DNA of 10,714 nucleotides from an uncultured Clostridia bacterium. GTDB taxonomy: Bacteria > Bacillota > Clostridia > TANB77 > CAG-508. The notes under the pieces were generated by a model, which was not told the origin of the DNA, made no database searches, and saw only the letters and a program-made list of their open reading frames with translations. The translations under genes were made by a program, and so were the position numbers. The DNA lies in assembly GCA_944393345.1 (NCBI GenBank), contig CALXZW010000041.1, positions 1-10,714 on the forward strand. The letters run 5' to 3'. Shown piece by piece: positions 1 to 5,943 of the stretch (the stretch's first letter is position 1; each line of letters opens with the position of its first letter).

Positions 1-734
1 GTTGGAACACCTGATTGATAATCAATTTTTGCTTTATAATATAACATTAAATCTTCGACTGCTGATACTCTCCAAGCATGTATAATAGCGTTTTGTATTC
101 CATTCGTTATGGTATTTCCTGATTTTTTATGTATTTTTGTCAAATATTGTATAACATTTATATCACTATTTTCGTTTTGTATAAGATATAATATTGCATC
201 ATGTATATATTTTCTTCCTTTTAATTTTGCTGACACTCCTATTAAATCTAATTCATTATCAATTATATCTGATATTCTATTTTCATTTTCTTGTAATTCT
301 TCAATTGGATTTAACTTTTTAATTGGTGCAGTTTTTCTTAAAGTTATAAATTTGTTTAAAACTTGATCTGCTGAATATTTAGGTTGGTCTTTATATAATA
401 TTAAATCAACACCCTTTCTATGCAATATCTCATAAGTTCTTTTGGAATTTATATGTGTTGTTACTATAATTATTGGTTGATAATTTAATTTTAAATTCTT
501 AATATTTTCTAGAAAGTCTAAGGAATCTGTATTGCCTGTCGTACTATTATTTAACTCTAGGTCTAATACTATACCTTCTGGTTGCTTTAATTTTACATAT
601 CTTAATGCTTCTATATCTGAATCTGTTATTGCTATAATTTCTATGTCTTGCCTATTTTTTACAGAATTAATAAAGTTATTACAATCAGTATTATCATCTT
701 CTAAAATTAATATCTTCATAGGTTTTACATCCAT
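1..734 (-). CDS. Spo0A-like response regulator, divergent paralogue (3' end cut by window edge)
   Basis: This is a cytoplasmic two-domain response regulator, 244 residues visible, with the C-terminus beyond the left edge. Residues 6-130 form a receiver domain: acidic pocket E12/D13/D14, phosphoacceptor D58 (VLDLEL), T92/T93 and K115 (LYKD). A linker leads to residues about 160-244, which align with the Spo0A effector domain of the true Spo0A at 5936-6754. Shared landmarks are GVSAKLKGRKYIHDAI against GVPAHIKGYQYLREAI, the INVI..LTK segment, AI..AW at the end of the recognition helix, and GVP against GKPT near the end. The recognition helix has lost the conserved R, E and R (TPSRVERAIRHA), having T, T and N instead, so target specificity should differ. 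Start chosen: ATG at 734 with AGAGGG at 741-746; ATG at 719 is an alternative. The family assignment comes from the window's own alignment; the targets are unknown. Confidence 0.8.
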   Translation of the reverse strand, partial: MDVKPMKILILEDDNTDCNNFINSVKNRQDIEIIAITDSDIEALRYVKLKQPEGIVLDLELNNSTTGNTDSLDFLENIKNLKLNYQPIIIVTTHINSKRTYEILHRKGVDLILYKDQPKYSADQVLNKFITLRKTAPIKKLNPIEELQENENRISDIIDNELDLIGVSAKLKGRKYIHDAILYLIQNENSDINVIQYLTKIHKKSGNTITNGIQNAIIHAWRVSAVEDLMLYYKAKIDYQSGVP

Positions 735-740
735 AAGAAT

Positions 741-773
741 CCCTCTTTCCTCTTTTTTATTCACAATATACCA
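741..773 (-). promoter_or_regulatory. Probable promoter and RBS of the Spo0A-like regulator
   Basis: Reading the minus strand, an extended -10 (TGG then TATATT, 765-773) lies about 30 bases before the ATG at 734, with AGAGGG (741-746) six bases before the start. No convincing -35 is present. The 10-bp phased repeats occupy that position instead, which would suit a promoter dependent on, or blocked by, a bound regulator. No transcription start is demonstrated. Confidence 0.4.
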
Positions 774-810
774 TATTTCGCTATATTTTTCTATATTTCT
801 CTATGATTTT
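771..810. repeat. Four 10-bp phased direct repeats in the divergent intergenic region
   Basis: Four consecutive units of exactly ten bases read, on the plus strand, CCATATTTCG, CTATATTTTT, CTATATTTCT and CTATGATTTT. A fifth CTAT begins at 814, out of phase by three bases. A 10-bp spacing places equivalent bases on the same face of the helix, typical of sites for cooperatively binding regulators. The array abuts the -10 element of the leftward gene. It could also be low-complexity AT sequence; the strict phasing argues against that but does not exclude it. Confidence 0.5.
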
Positions 811-849
811 TTTCTATGTCTTTGTTTTTTATATATTGTATTATTTTAA

Positions 850-870
850 TATAATTGTTTAATTGGAGGG
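850..870 (+). promoter_or_regulatory. Candidate -10 element and RBS of the XRE regulator
   Basis: A perfect TATAAT (850-855) and a strong GGAGGG (865-870) precede the ATG at 877, with six bases between the ribosome binding site and the start. A -35 hexamer at 16-18 bp is not recognisable. The implied leader is only about 15 bases. The RBS is secure; the promoter call is tentative. Confidence 0.4.
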
Positions 871-876
871 ATTTAT

Positions 877-1254
877 ATGAAACTAAAAATAAGTGAAGAT
901 GAAATAAAACTAGAAAAATTAGAACAAGTCGAACGTGGTAAAAGAATTAAACATATTCGAGAAAATGAATTAAAGATGAATAAGACTCAGTTTGCTAAAC
1001 TTATTGGAGTTTCCGGACAATTTTTAGGATTAGTCGAAGAAGGAAAAGGTAATTTAGTTTACAGAAGCATTAGAAAACTTAGAAATTTAAGTGGACATTC
1101 TGCAGATTATATTTTATATGGTATTGATGATAATGTTATTAATAAAACACAAGAATATTTAAAGGACTATGACGAATTTGAAATCATAGAAGGTCTTAAA
1201 TTTCTTAAAGATTTTACTTTATTTATGAAAAACGAGCAACAAAAAAACTCATAA
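877..1254 (+). CDS. XRE-family (Cro/CI-type HTH) transcriptional regulator
   Basis: This 125-residue soluble protein is probably a DNA-binding repressor. A charged N-terminal extension (residues 1-20) precedes a Cro/CI helix-turn-helix: GKRIKHIRENELKMNKTQ starts the domain, TQFAKLIGVSGQFLGLVEEG (37-56) is the HTH proper, and the helices through about residue 80 (SADYILYGID) complete the five-helix fold. The last 40 residues (EIIEGLKFLKDFTLFMKN) look helical and could mediate dimerisation. The start is supported by GGAGGG six bases upstream. It is divergent from the Spo0A-like regulator and shares a 142-bp control region with it, so autoregulation and control of that neighbour are plausible but inferred. 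A hairpin terminator overlaps the stop codon. The HTH family is clear; the specific function is not recognisable. Confidence 0.88.
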   Translation: MKLKISEDEIKLEKLEQVERGKRIKHIRENELKMNKTQFAKLIGVSGQFLGLVEEGKGNLVYRSIRKLRNLSGHSADYILYGIDDNVINKTQEYLKDYDEFEIIEGLKFLKDFTLFMKNEQQKNS

Positions 1255-1270
1255 TTATATGAGCTTTTTT
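1241..1270. terminator. Bidirectional rho-independent terminator
   Basis: CTCATA (1248-1253) pairs with TATGAG (1258-1263) around an ATTA loop. It is followed by CTTTTTT on the plus strand and, read on the minus strand, by a seven-T run (1241-1247). The stop codon of the XRE gene lies inside the left arm. It therefore serves both the XRE gene and the converging gene that ends at 1336. Confidence 0.8.
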
Positions 1271-1335
1271 CATTTTTCATCATATTTTAAATTCTTGTCA
1301 ATATTGCCTTTTATTGAGTAGATTGCTGTTATATT

Positions 1336-3018
1336 TTAATTTTGTTCAGTTATAACAATCTCATTAACGTATCCATCTAAATCATATTTTATTTCTACGT
1401 TATATGTTGAAGAACTATCTATATCTTGTGTAGATAAATCTGTATCATCATTTCCAGTTTGAATATCGCCACTAACTCTTACACTATTTGAGTCTTGTAA
1501 ATTTGAAGCAATTATTTCATTTATTAAAACTTTTACTGTTGTTCCTCTTTGTATACCTTCATATTTTATAAATTTATTATTAAAAGTTGATTTTTCTAAA
1601 CTACTCATTTCATTTTGACTTTCTTCCATTGCATCTACAAAATTATTAGCCATAATTGCTGCATTTAATCCCACCGGATTAGAATATATAATCGGATTGC
1701 CATAATCACTAAATCCTATTTCTTCCATTTGTTCATTATTTACTTCTATTATTCTTTCTACTATTGCTGTCAAAAGATTTGATATTTGTGTTCCATTGTA
1801 ATTGTTTAAAACTTCTATTTCTTCTTCATTAAAATCTTCTATGTTAATATCATCGTTAAAAGTATTAGTATTTTCTAATGTGTATTTTACAGTTTGTTCT
1901 TGTGAATCTTCATTTATTGATATTCCCAATTGATAAGTTTCTTTTATACTTTCCATTTGTTCTAAACCTATAAAATTAGCTGTTAATAGTGTTTTCATAC
2001 TTTCTTCTGTTTCTTTATTCTTTATATTCATTTCAAATTTATATGTTAGCTGATCTTGATTTTGTATTTTTTCTATCTTACTTTCAAATTCTTCATTTTT
2101 TATTGCTATTCCTATTAATTGTTTATCTAGTCGAGATACTATTATAGTTATATTTCCTTCTTCTACTTGTCTTTTATTTAAGTCTTCTATAATATTTTGT
2201 ATACTTTCTTGAATTGATTCTTCCTCATCATATTCTGAATCTATTTCTTTTAATTTTTCTTCTATTTTTGGTATTATAATAGAATCATTTTTTAAAGTTT
2301 CCAAAAATGTTATTATAAAATTTTTTAATTCTTGATTTGATATTGTTAATGAATAATTAATTGTACCATTTTCTTCACTTCTTTTAAATTGTTCTTCTTT
2401 AAATCTATTTTCAAATAAAACTTTGTAATTATTAAATATTTGTTGCTTTTCTTCATCTGTAAAACTAATATCATCTATCTGCTCAGATATCTCTATTTTA
2501 TCTGGAATATTTTCTAAATCTTCAATACCTAAACTTTGTGCGAATTCTTTTAAACCTTCATTTTTTATTCCTATATATTTGTTTGAAACATAATCTGTTT
2601 GAAGTGCAACAGTTTCATTTGCATATTTATATTTTATAGGAAAATTAACATCATCAGAATAATTTAAAAATATATCTTGTTGTGTCTCTTTTTCTATATT
2701 GTCTACTGTTCCCGAAAATTGGATATTAAAATTATTTACTCCCTTTACTAAGTCTTCATCTAGTTCGTTCATATTCATCTCAACATAAAATTTTCCATTA
2801 TCTTCGTATTTTGATTCTTGTTTCTTCTTAGTATAATTAATTAATTTTTCATCTATAAAACCATCTTTTTCTACGACTTGTCCTAAATATTTAAAAAATA
2901 ATTGGCTATTTGATTTAAATACATCTGTAAAAAAGTATAAATATGCTAATATACCTCCTAAAATTAAAATTACAATTACTAAACTAATTATTACTTTTGA
3001 TAGTACTTTTGTTTTCAT
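1336..3018 (-). CDS. Membrane-anchored extracytoplasmic protein of unknown function
   Basis: I do not recognise a named family for this 560-residue protein. A short basic N-terminus is followed by one hydrophobic segment (about residues 9-30, VIISLVIVILILGGILAYLYFF) with no lipobox cysteine, so it is an uncleaved signal anchor or N-in transmembrane helix. The remaining ~525 residues should lie outside the membrane. They are strongly acidic and rich in Asn, Ser and Thr, and contain alternating hydrophobic/polar stretches that suggest beta structure (for example TYKFEMNIKN, YNVEIKYDLDGYVNEIVI) mixed with helical segments. No cysteine cluster, catalytic motif or sortase signal is seen. The start is fixed by AAGGAGGG (3025-3032) six bases before ATG. 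It is monocistronic: its own promoter lies upstream and the bidirectional terminator downstream. A surface or cell-envelope role is an inference from topology only. Confidence 0.8.
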   Translation of the reverse strand: MKTKVLSKVIISLVIVILILGGILAYLYFFTDVFKSNSQLFFKYLGQVVEKDGFIDEKLINYTKKKQESKYEDNGKFYVEMNMNELDEDLVKGVNNFNIQFSGTVDNIEKETQQDIFLNYSDDVNFPIKYKYANETVALQTDYVSNKYIGIKNEGLKEFAQSLGIEDLENIPDKIEISEQIDDISFTDEEKQQIFNNYKVLFENRFKEEQFKRSEENGTINYSLTISNQELKNFIITFLETLKNDSIIIPKIEEKLKEIDSEYDEEESIQESIQNIIEDLNKRQVEEGNITIIVSRLDKQLIGIAIKNEEFESKIEKIQNQDQLTYKFEMNIKNKETEESMKTLLTANFIGLEQMESIKETYQLGISINEDSQEQTVKYTLENTNTFNDDINIEDFNEEEIEVLNNYNGTQISNLLTAIVERIIEVNNEQMEEIGFSDYGNPIIYSNPVGLNAAIMANNFVDAMEESQNEMSSLEKSTFNNKFIKYEGIQRGTTVKVLINEIIASNLQDSNSVRVSGDIQTGNDDTDLSTQDIDSSSTYNVEIKYDLDGYVNEIVITEQN

Positions 3019-3024
3019 TATTTT

Positions 3025-3076
3025 CCCTCCTTTTAAATTTCAATATAATTTTATCATATTAAAATTATATTGTATA
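3025..3076 (-). promoter_or_regulatory. Candidate promoter and RBS of the membrane-anchored protein gene
   Basis: On the minus strand an extended -10 (TG, A, TAAAAT at 3048-3056) lies 17 bases downstream of TATACA (3071-3076, 4/6 to TTGACA). The AAGGAGGG ribosome binding site is at 3025-3032. The leader would be about 23 bases. In such AT-rich DNA the hexamers are only moderately informative. Confidence 0.45.
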
Positions 3077-3081
3077 TATTA

Positions 3082-3127
3082 TAAAAAAATTTTATAATTT
3101 TTAATAAAAAAATTTTATAATTTTTAA
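3082..3127. repeat. Perfect 23-bp tandem duplication
   Basis: Bases 3082-3104 and 3105-3127 are identical: T, seven A, TTTT, ATAA, TTTTT, AA. They are directly adjacent. The unit is A/T only and contains A-tract/T-tract junctions, which tend to bend DNA. It sits about 60-110 bases upstream of the start of the gene at 1336-3018, just beyond its candidate promoter. It may be an UP-element-like or bent region, or simply slippage-generated. Confidence 0.8.
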
Positions 3128-3663
3128 TTTTTTCTATCAAAATATGTTATTTCATAAATATGTGAAAACAATTACTTTTCAAATATTTATTGATATAATT
3201 TTAATAACTAAATAGTAATGTTAGCTCTAAAAATCAACTAGTTGACTTTTATTTTAGAAAAACAATTTGATTTTTACTAATATATGTGCTAATCCATTAT
3301 TAGATTAAGCCAATGTATTCTTAATTTATAAAAAGTAATTTTATATAATGTATATATATTTAACGCTACTTCTTTTCTAGTCAAATTAAAAATTAATATT
3401 CGAACTACTGTAAATTGTAAAATAAAACTGATAAAAAATACAAAATCATTAATTTAAGTATTAAACTCCTGCAATTTATACTGTTTGTATAAATTATTTT
3501 TACCTTCCATATATTTATTATTTCATATTTTACTTTATCTTTAAATTTTCTTCCATTAAAAAACATTTTACATTGTTGTATATAATTTTTCTAATTTATT
3601 TTCAAATATTTTTTACTCACCACTTAGAAATTTTAAAAATATACGACATAACAAAGTTTTTTC
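3128..3663. other. Gene-free AT-rich stretch
   Basis: No convincing gene is visible here. Open frames are short, lack ribosome binding sites and look like AT-rich noise; the best, on the minus strand at 3405-3566, would encode 53 residues. The stretch contains an inverted repeat at 3226-3258 and the terminator of the next minus-strand gene begins at 3664. It separates two independently promoted minus-strand genes. Confidence 0.6.
3226..3258. repeat. Inverted repeat with 12-bp palindromic core
   Basis: The core TCAACTAGTTGA (3234-3245) is a perfect palindrome, and the outer arms TCTAAAA (3226-3232) and TTTTAGA (3252-3258) are also complementary, with an asymmetric interruption. It stands about 210 bases upstream of the 1336-3018 gene start, not next to any gene end. 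It could be a dyad operator, a relic of a mobile element, or chance. No U-tract follows, so a terminator is unlikely. Confidence 0.4.
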
Positions 3664-3705
3664 GTAAAAAAAGTACTTTAAATTATTTAATAATTTAAAG
3701 TACTT
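3664..3705 (-). terminator. Strong rho-independent terminator of the coiled-coil gene
   Basis: A perfect 15-bp stem (AAGTACTTTAAATTA at 3671-3685 with its complement at 3691-3705) closes on a five-base loop. On the minus strand it is followed by a T-run (3666-3670). It begins about 29 bases after the stop codon at 3735. Confidence 0.9.
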
Positions 3706-3734
3706 AGATATAAATTTTATATTATTTAATTCAA

Positions 3735-4364
3735 CTATCTTTCTCTTGGTTTAAATGATTGTGTTTTTATCTCATTTATTTTGTCAGCAATTTTTTCTTT
3801 TCGATTTTGCCATATTAAATTGTATACATCTTTGCTATATTTAGTATTAGGAGCTGACAAATAACTGTTAGGACCATTTTGAGAATATGAATAAGAAGAT
3901 GATAAATACTCTTGTTTTTGTTTATTATATTCATTTAATATGTCATCTGGTAATTGTATTCCTGCTTTTTGAGCTTCTTTGACTCTTAAGAAAAATTTAG
4001 CATAATTTTTATGATTTTTATATTGTTCCCTTATTTCTTTTTTTAATGCTCTAAATTCTTTTAATTTTTGTTTATACTGCTCTTTATCAAGTTGGTATTG
4101 TGCTCTGGCTTGTTTTAGTTTTAATTTTGCTTTTTTTACAGATTTATATGCTTTTATTTTTTGTGTTAATGGTGCTTGAGATAAATTTTCCTTAGCATAA
4201 TATAATTCATTTAAAGCAATATCATAGTTTGTCTTACTTGATTTATATATTCCTTTTTTAATTTGATATTCTTTAGCTATAGTATTATATTTTGTTTGGA
4301 CACTCCCATCAGTTCTCTGAAACTTTTTTAAAGTGTTTAATTTTTGTTGTGAAGTTATTGCCAT
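3735..4364 (-). CDS. Lysine-rich coiled-coil protein of unknown function
   Basis: I do not recognise this 210-residue protein. It is strongly basic and rich in Lys, Gln and Tyr, without signal peptide, membrane helix or cysteine. Residues about 20-135 look like a long, nearly continuous alpha-helical/coiled-coil region (for example SVKKAKLKLKQARAQYQLDK and QKLKEFRALKKEIREQYKNH). A Ser/Tyr/Asn/Pro-rich low-complexity linker (YLSSSYSYSQNGPNSYLSAP) and a basic tail ending KPRER follow. A GTG at 4373 and an ATG at 4370 lie in or directly after the ribosome binding site (AGGGAG, 4373-4378), so the ATG at 4364, eight bases downstream, is the better start. It is a single-gene unit with a perfect-consensus promoter and a strong terminator, so high expression is expected. 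A structural, nucleic-acid-binding or spore/surface-associated role is conceivable but unproven. Confidence 0.78.
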   Translation of the reverse strand: MAITSQQKLNTLKKFQRTDGSVQTKYNTIAKEYQIKKGIYKSSKTNYDIALNELYYAKENLSQAPLTQKIKAYKSVKKAKLKLKQARAQYQLDKEQYKQKLKEFRALKKEIREQYKNHKNYAKFFLRVKEAQKAGIQLPDDILNEYNKQKQEYLSSSYSYSQNGPNSYLSAPNTKYSKDVYNLIWQNRKEKIADKINEIKTQSFKPRER

Positions 4365-4396
4365 ATACATCACTCCCTTAACTTTAGTATATATAT

Positions 4397-4425
4397 ATTA
4401 TACTACTATATATTAATTATGTCAA
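4397..4425 (-). promoter_or_regulatory. Perfect-consensus sigma-A promoter of the coiled-coil gene
   Basis: On the minus strand TTGACA (4420-4425) and TATAAT (4397-4402) are both exact consensus hexamers and are separated by exactly 17 bases. The predicted start near 4390 gives a leader of about 26 bases before the ATG at 4364. A promoter this good suggests strong constitutive transcription unless repressed. Confidence 0.85.
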
Positions 4426-4505
4426 ATTTATGTAAATATTGACAGTAAAAAGAGTAAATTTTAATTTTTATAATTTTATTGATATTGCTTGGTAATAAAT
4501 AGTAA

Positions 4506-4961
4506 TTACTTGATTTTATGGATTACTTCTCCACAGGTAACCTGTTTTTTTATTAAAAGTTCAATTAGCTTACTTTCATACAATGCATCTGCTCCTATTA
4601 TTTTTTATCTTGGATATTCATCTTTTATTTTCTTTGCTAACCTTTTGAATGCATTTATCTCACAATCTTGTTTTGATACATTTTCATCTTCATTCTCTAC
4701 AAATTTGCTACCTATACTAAATACCATTTCTCCTACTACTAATTTTGCTTCTAATACATATGTACCATATTCTTGGTTCTCTTTTCCATTTTTATCTGTT
4801 TTATTCTTTACTATACAATTTTTATTGTATTTTTCCTACTTATTGCTAATCCTGTTCCATCTACTATTATATGATAATATTTATCTCTTATTTTATATCT
4901 ATCCAACATTTTATTTATCATATATTTCCTGATTTTTCTATATTTTTTATTGCGAAAAATT
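4506..4961 (-). pseudogene. Decayed DDE transposase fragment
   Basis: On the minus strand a broken transposase of the IS4-like DDE type can be read. One frame gives MINKMLDRYKIRDKYYHIIV followed by DGTGL, containing the first catalytic Asp. After a frameshift near 4820-4830 a second frame gives NCIVKNKTDKNGKENQEYG, then YVLEAKLVVGEMVFSIGSKF, VENEDENVSKQDCEINAFKR, LAKKIKDEYPR, an in-frame TAA (4605-4607), and KIIGADALYE with the second Asp. The frame ends at 4506 before any third acidic residue. The YVLEAKLV...SIG..F.ENEDE...KQDCE.NAFKRLAKK block is the recognisable core of a transposase family common in Clostridia; the exact IS family is not assigned. With a frameshift, a nonsense codon and truncation at both ends it cannot be functional. 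Confidence 0.75.
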
Positions 4962-5382
4962 TTTACTCTTTTTTAGTGAAATATTGAAAATAAAATGATT
5001 TTAATTTTATTTATTTTTCAAAAATTTTTATATTTTCCAACTCTAAACTAAAAAACTTTTTAATTTTAAATTGCCCTTCTATTCTCTATCCATTAATATA
5101 ACATCTCCATCATCTTTATTTTTTTATTCTAATATTTGATAGTTCCTTGTGTTTTACTCAAACTATATGTAAATATACAATCTATTTCTTTTTAGTAGTA
5201 ATTTATTATTATGAAATAACAATATCTCTTAACGTTGTTATTATGTACAATTATAATTACGATAAACTATTCTTTTTTAGGCAATATAAGTCCAAAAAGT
5301 TTATTTATAGAAAAGTAATATTATTCTAAAAAGACTTTAATAGAGTTATGCTATAAATACTATAAAAGATAAGAAAAAGTAG
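4962..5382. other. Gene-free stretch between two transposase remnants
   Basis: No supported gene. Both strands carry many stops, and the only open frame above 50 codons (plus strand, 5147-5329) is a Tyr/Ile/Lys-rich translation of AT-rich DNA without a ribosome binding site. It probably consists of decayed mobile-element sequence; short minus-strand coding-like scraps around 5060-5110 cannot be assigned. Confidence 0.5.
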
Positions 5383-5782
5383 GAAACAATCAAAGCCATT
5401 ACATATATAAGGTTGGAAAAAACAATAGAAGATGAAAGCAGTATAACAGATAATTATTATATAATAGATTTTAAAATAGATATAGATAGATTAGAAAAAG
5501 AAATTAAAAAACATTGTAATCTAGAATGTAGATTATATTAGAAATTAGATGTAATTTTAGATAAATCTCATTCAAAAAATAGAATAGGAAATGTAATAAA
5601 TAATTTAGCAATTATTAGAAAGATAGTATTTAATTTATCAAATCTAGATAATAGATCTGGTACAAAAATAGCATTACAAAAAAATCAAAAAGATATATGC
5701 TGACTTTAAAAATATAGAAAGGCTCATATTTGAAGTAATACATACCAATTCATGTATAAATATTCAAAACATGAACCAATGA
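5383..5782 (+). pseudogene. Decayed ISAs1-family transposase, C-terminal part
   Basis: The plus-strand frame from 5383 reads ETIKAITYIRLEKTIEDESS, ITDNYYIIDFKIDIDRLEKE, IKKHCNLECRLY, stop, KLDVILDKSHSKNRIGNVIN, NLAIIRKIVFNLSN. This matches the conserved C-terminal half of ISAs1-type transposases: RYYISSL, then a HWGIENKLHWVLDV-like block, then NxA.IRR.A.NLL. The internal TAG (5539-5541) sits exactly where the family has the second Trp, consistent with TGG to TAG. A shift in an A-run near 5680-5690 moves the continuation (YADFKNIERLIFEVIH) to another frame, which ends at 5782. The N-terminal half and the inverted repeats are not recognisable. It lies in the opposite orientation to the other transposase fragment, so two separate insertions are implied. 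Confidence 0.75.
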
Positions 5783-5793
5783 ATAATAAAAGT

Positions 5794-5943
5794 TTATAGT
5801 TTTAACTTTATTTCATTTATTAGTTTAGTAACAAATTTTTCACTAAATTCCATACGTATTTTTATCCCCTTTATAGGTTTTGTGGTTATTTTTCCCAGCT
5901 TTACATCTATTCCGCTTCTATGTGCTTTACAAATTCTATGCAC
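5794..5943 (-). CDS. Possible small ORF overlapping the 3' end of spo0A
   Basis: A 49-codon minus-strand frame begins with GTG at 5943, overlaps the spo0A stop by eight bases and ends at 5794. It encodes VHRICKAHRSGIDVKLGKIT, TKPIKGIKIRMEFSEKFVTK, LINEIKLKL. Its base composition is visibly richer in G and C than the flanking decayed DNA, and codons such as CTG, GGG and CGT appear. There is no clear ribosome binding site, so translation would need coupling to spo0A. It could be a real basic peptide, the tail of a decayed gene, or chance. I recognise no homologue. Confidence 0.3.
   Translation of the reverse strand: MHRICKAHRSGIDVKLGKITTKPIKGIKIRMEFSEKFVTKLINEIKLKL

Noticed and set aside
109..849. 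Two plus-strand open frames (109-366 and 532-849)
   Set aside because: They are antisense to the Spo0A-like regulator or run into its promoter region, encode Phe/Ile/Ser-rich sequences and have no ribosome binding sites.
927..1038. Two AGTCGAA sequences (927-933, 1032-1038) resembling 0A boxes
   Set aside because: Both lie inside the XRE coding sequence, where they encode ordinary Val-Glu codons; a 6/7 match there is weak evidence for an operator.
3405..3566. Minus-strand open frame of 53 codons with a hydrophobic C-terminal stretch
   Set aside because: No ribosome binding site, extremely AT-rich, and another minus-strand frame over the same bases looks equally open; not distinguishable from chance.
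4439..4444. TTGACA on the plus strand
   Set aside because: The hexamer 17 bases downstream is a poor -10 and no plus-strand gene follows.
4489..4932. Plus-strand open frame of 147 codons
   Set aside because: Antisense shadow of the minus-strand transposase remnant; the product is low-complexity and no ribosome binding site precedes it.
5147..5329. Plus-strand open frame of 60 codons
   Set aside because: Tyr/Ile/Lys-rich translation of AT-rich DNA, no ribosome binding site, sits in decayed mobile DNA.
5749..5775. Inverted repeat TTCATG ... CATGAA
   Set aside because: Six-base arms with a 15-base loop and no T-run; too weak for a terminator and not placed as an IS end that can be confirmed.
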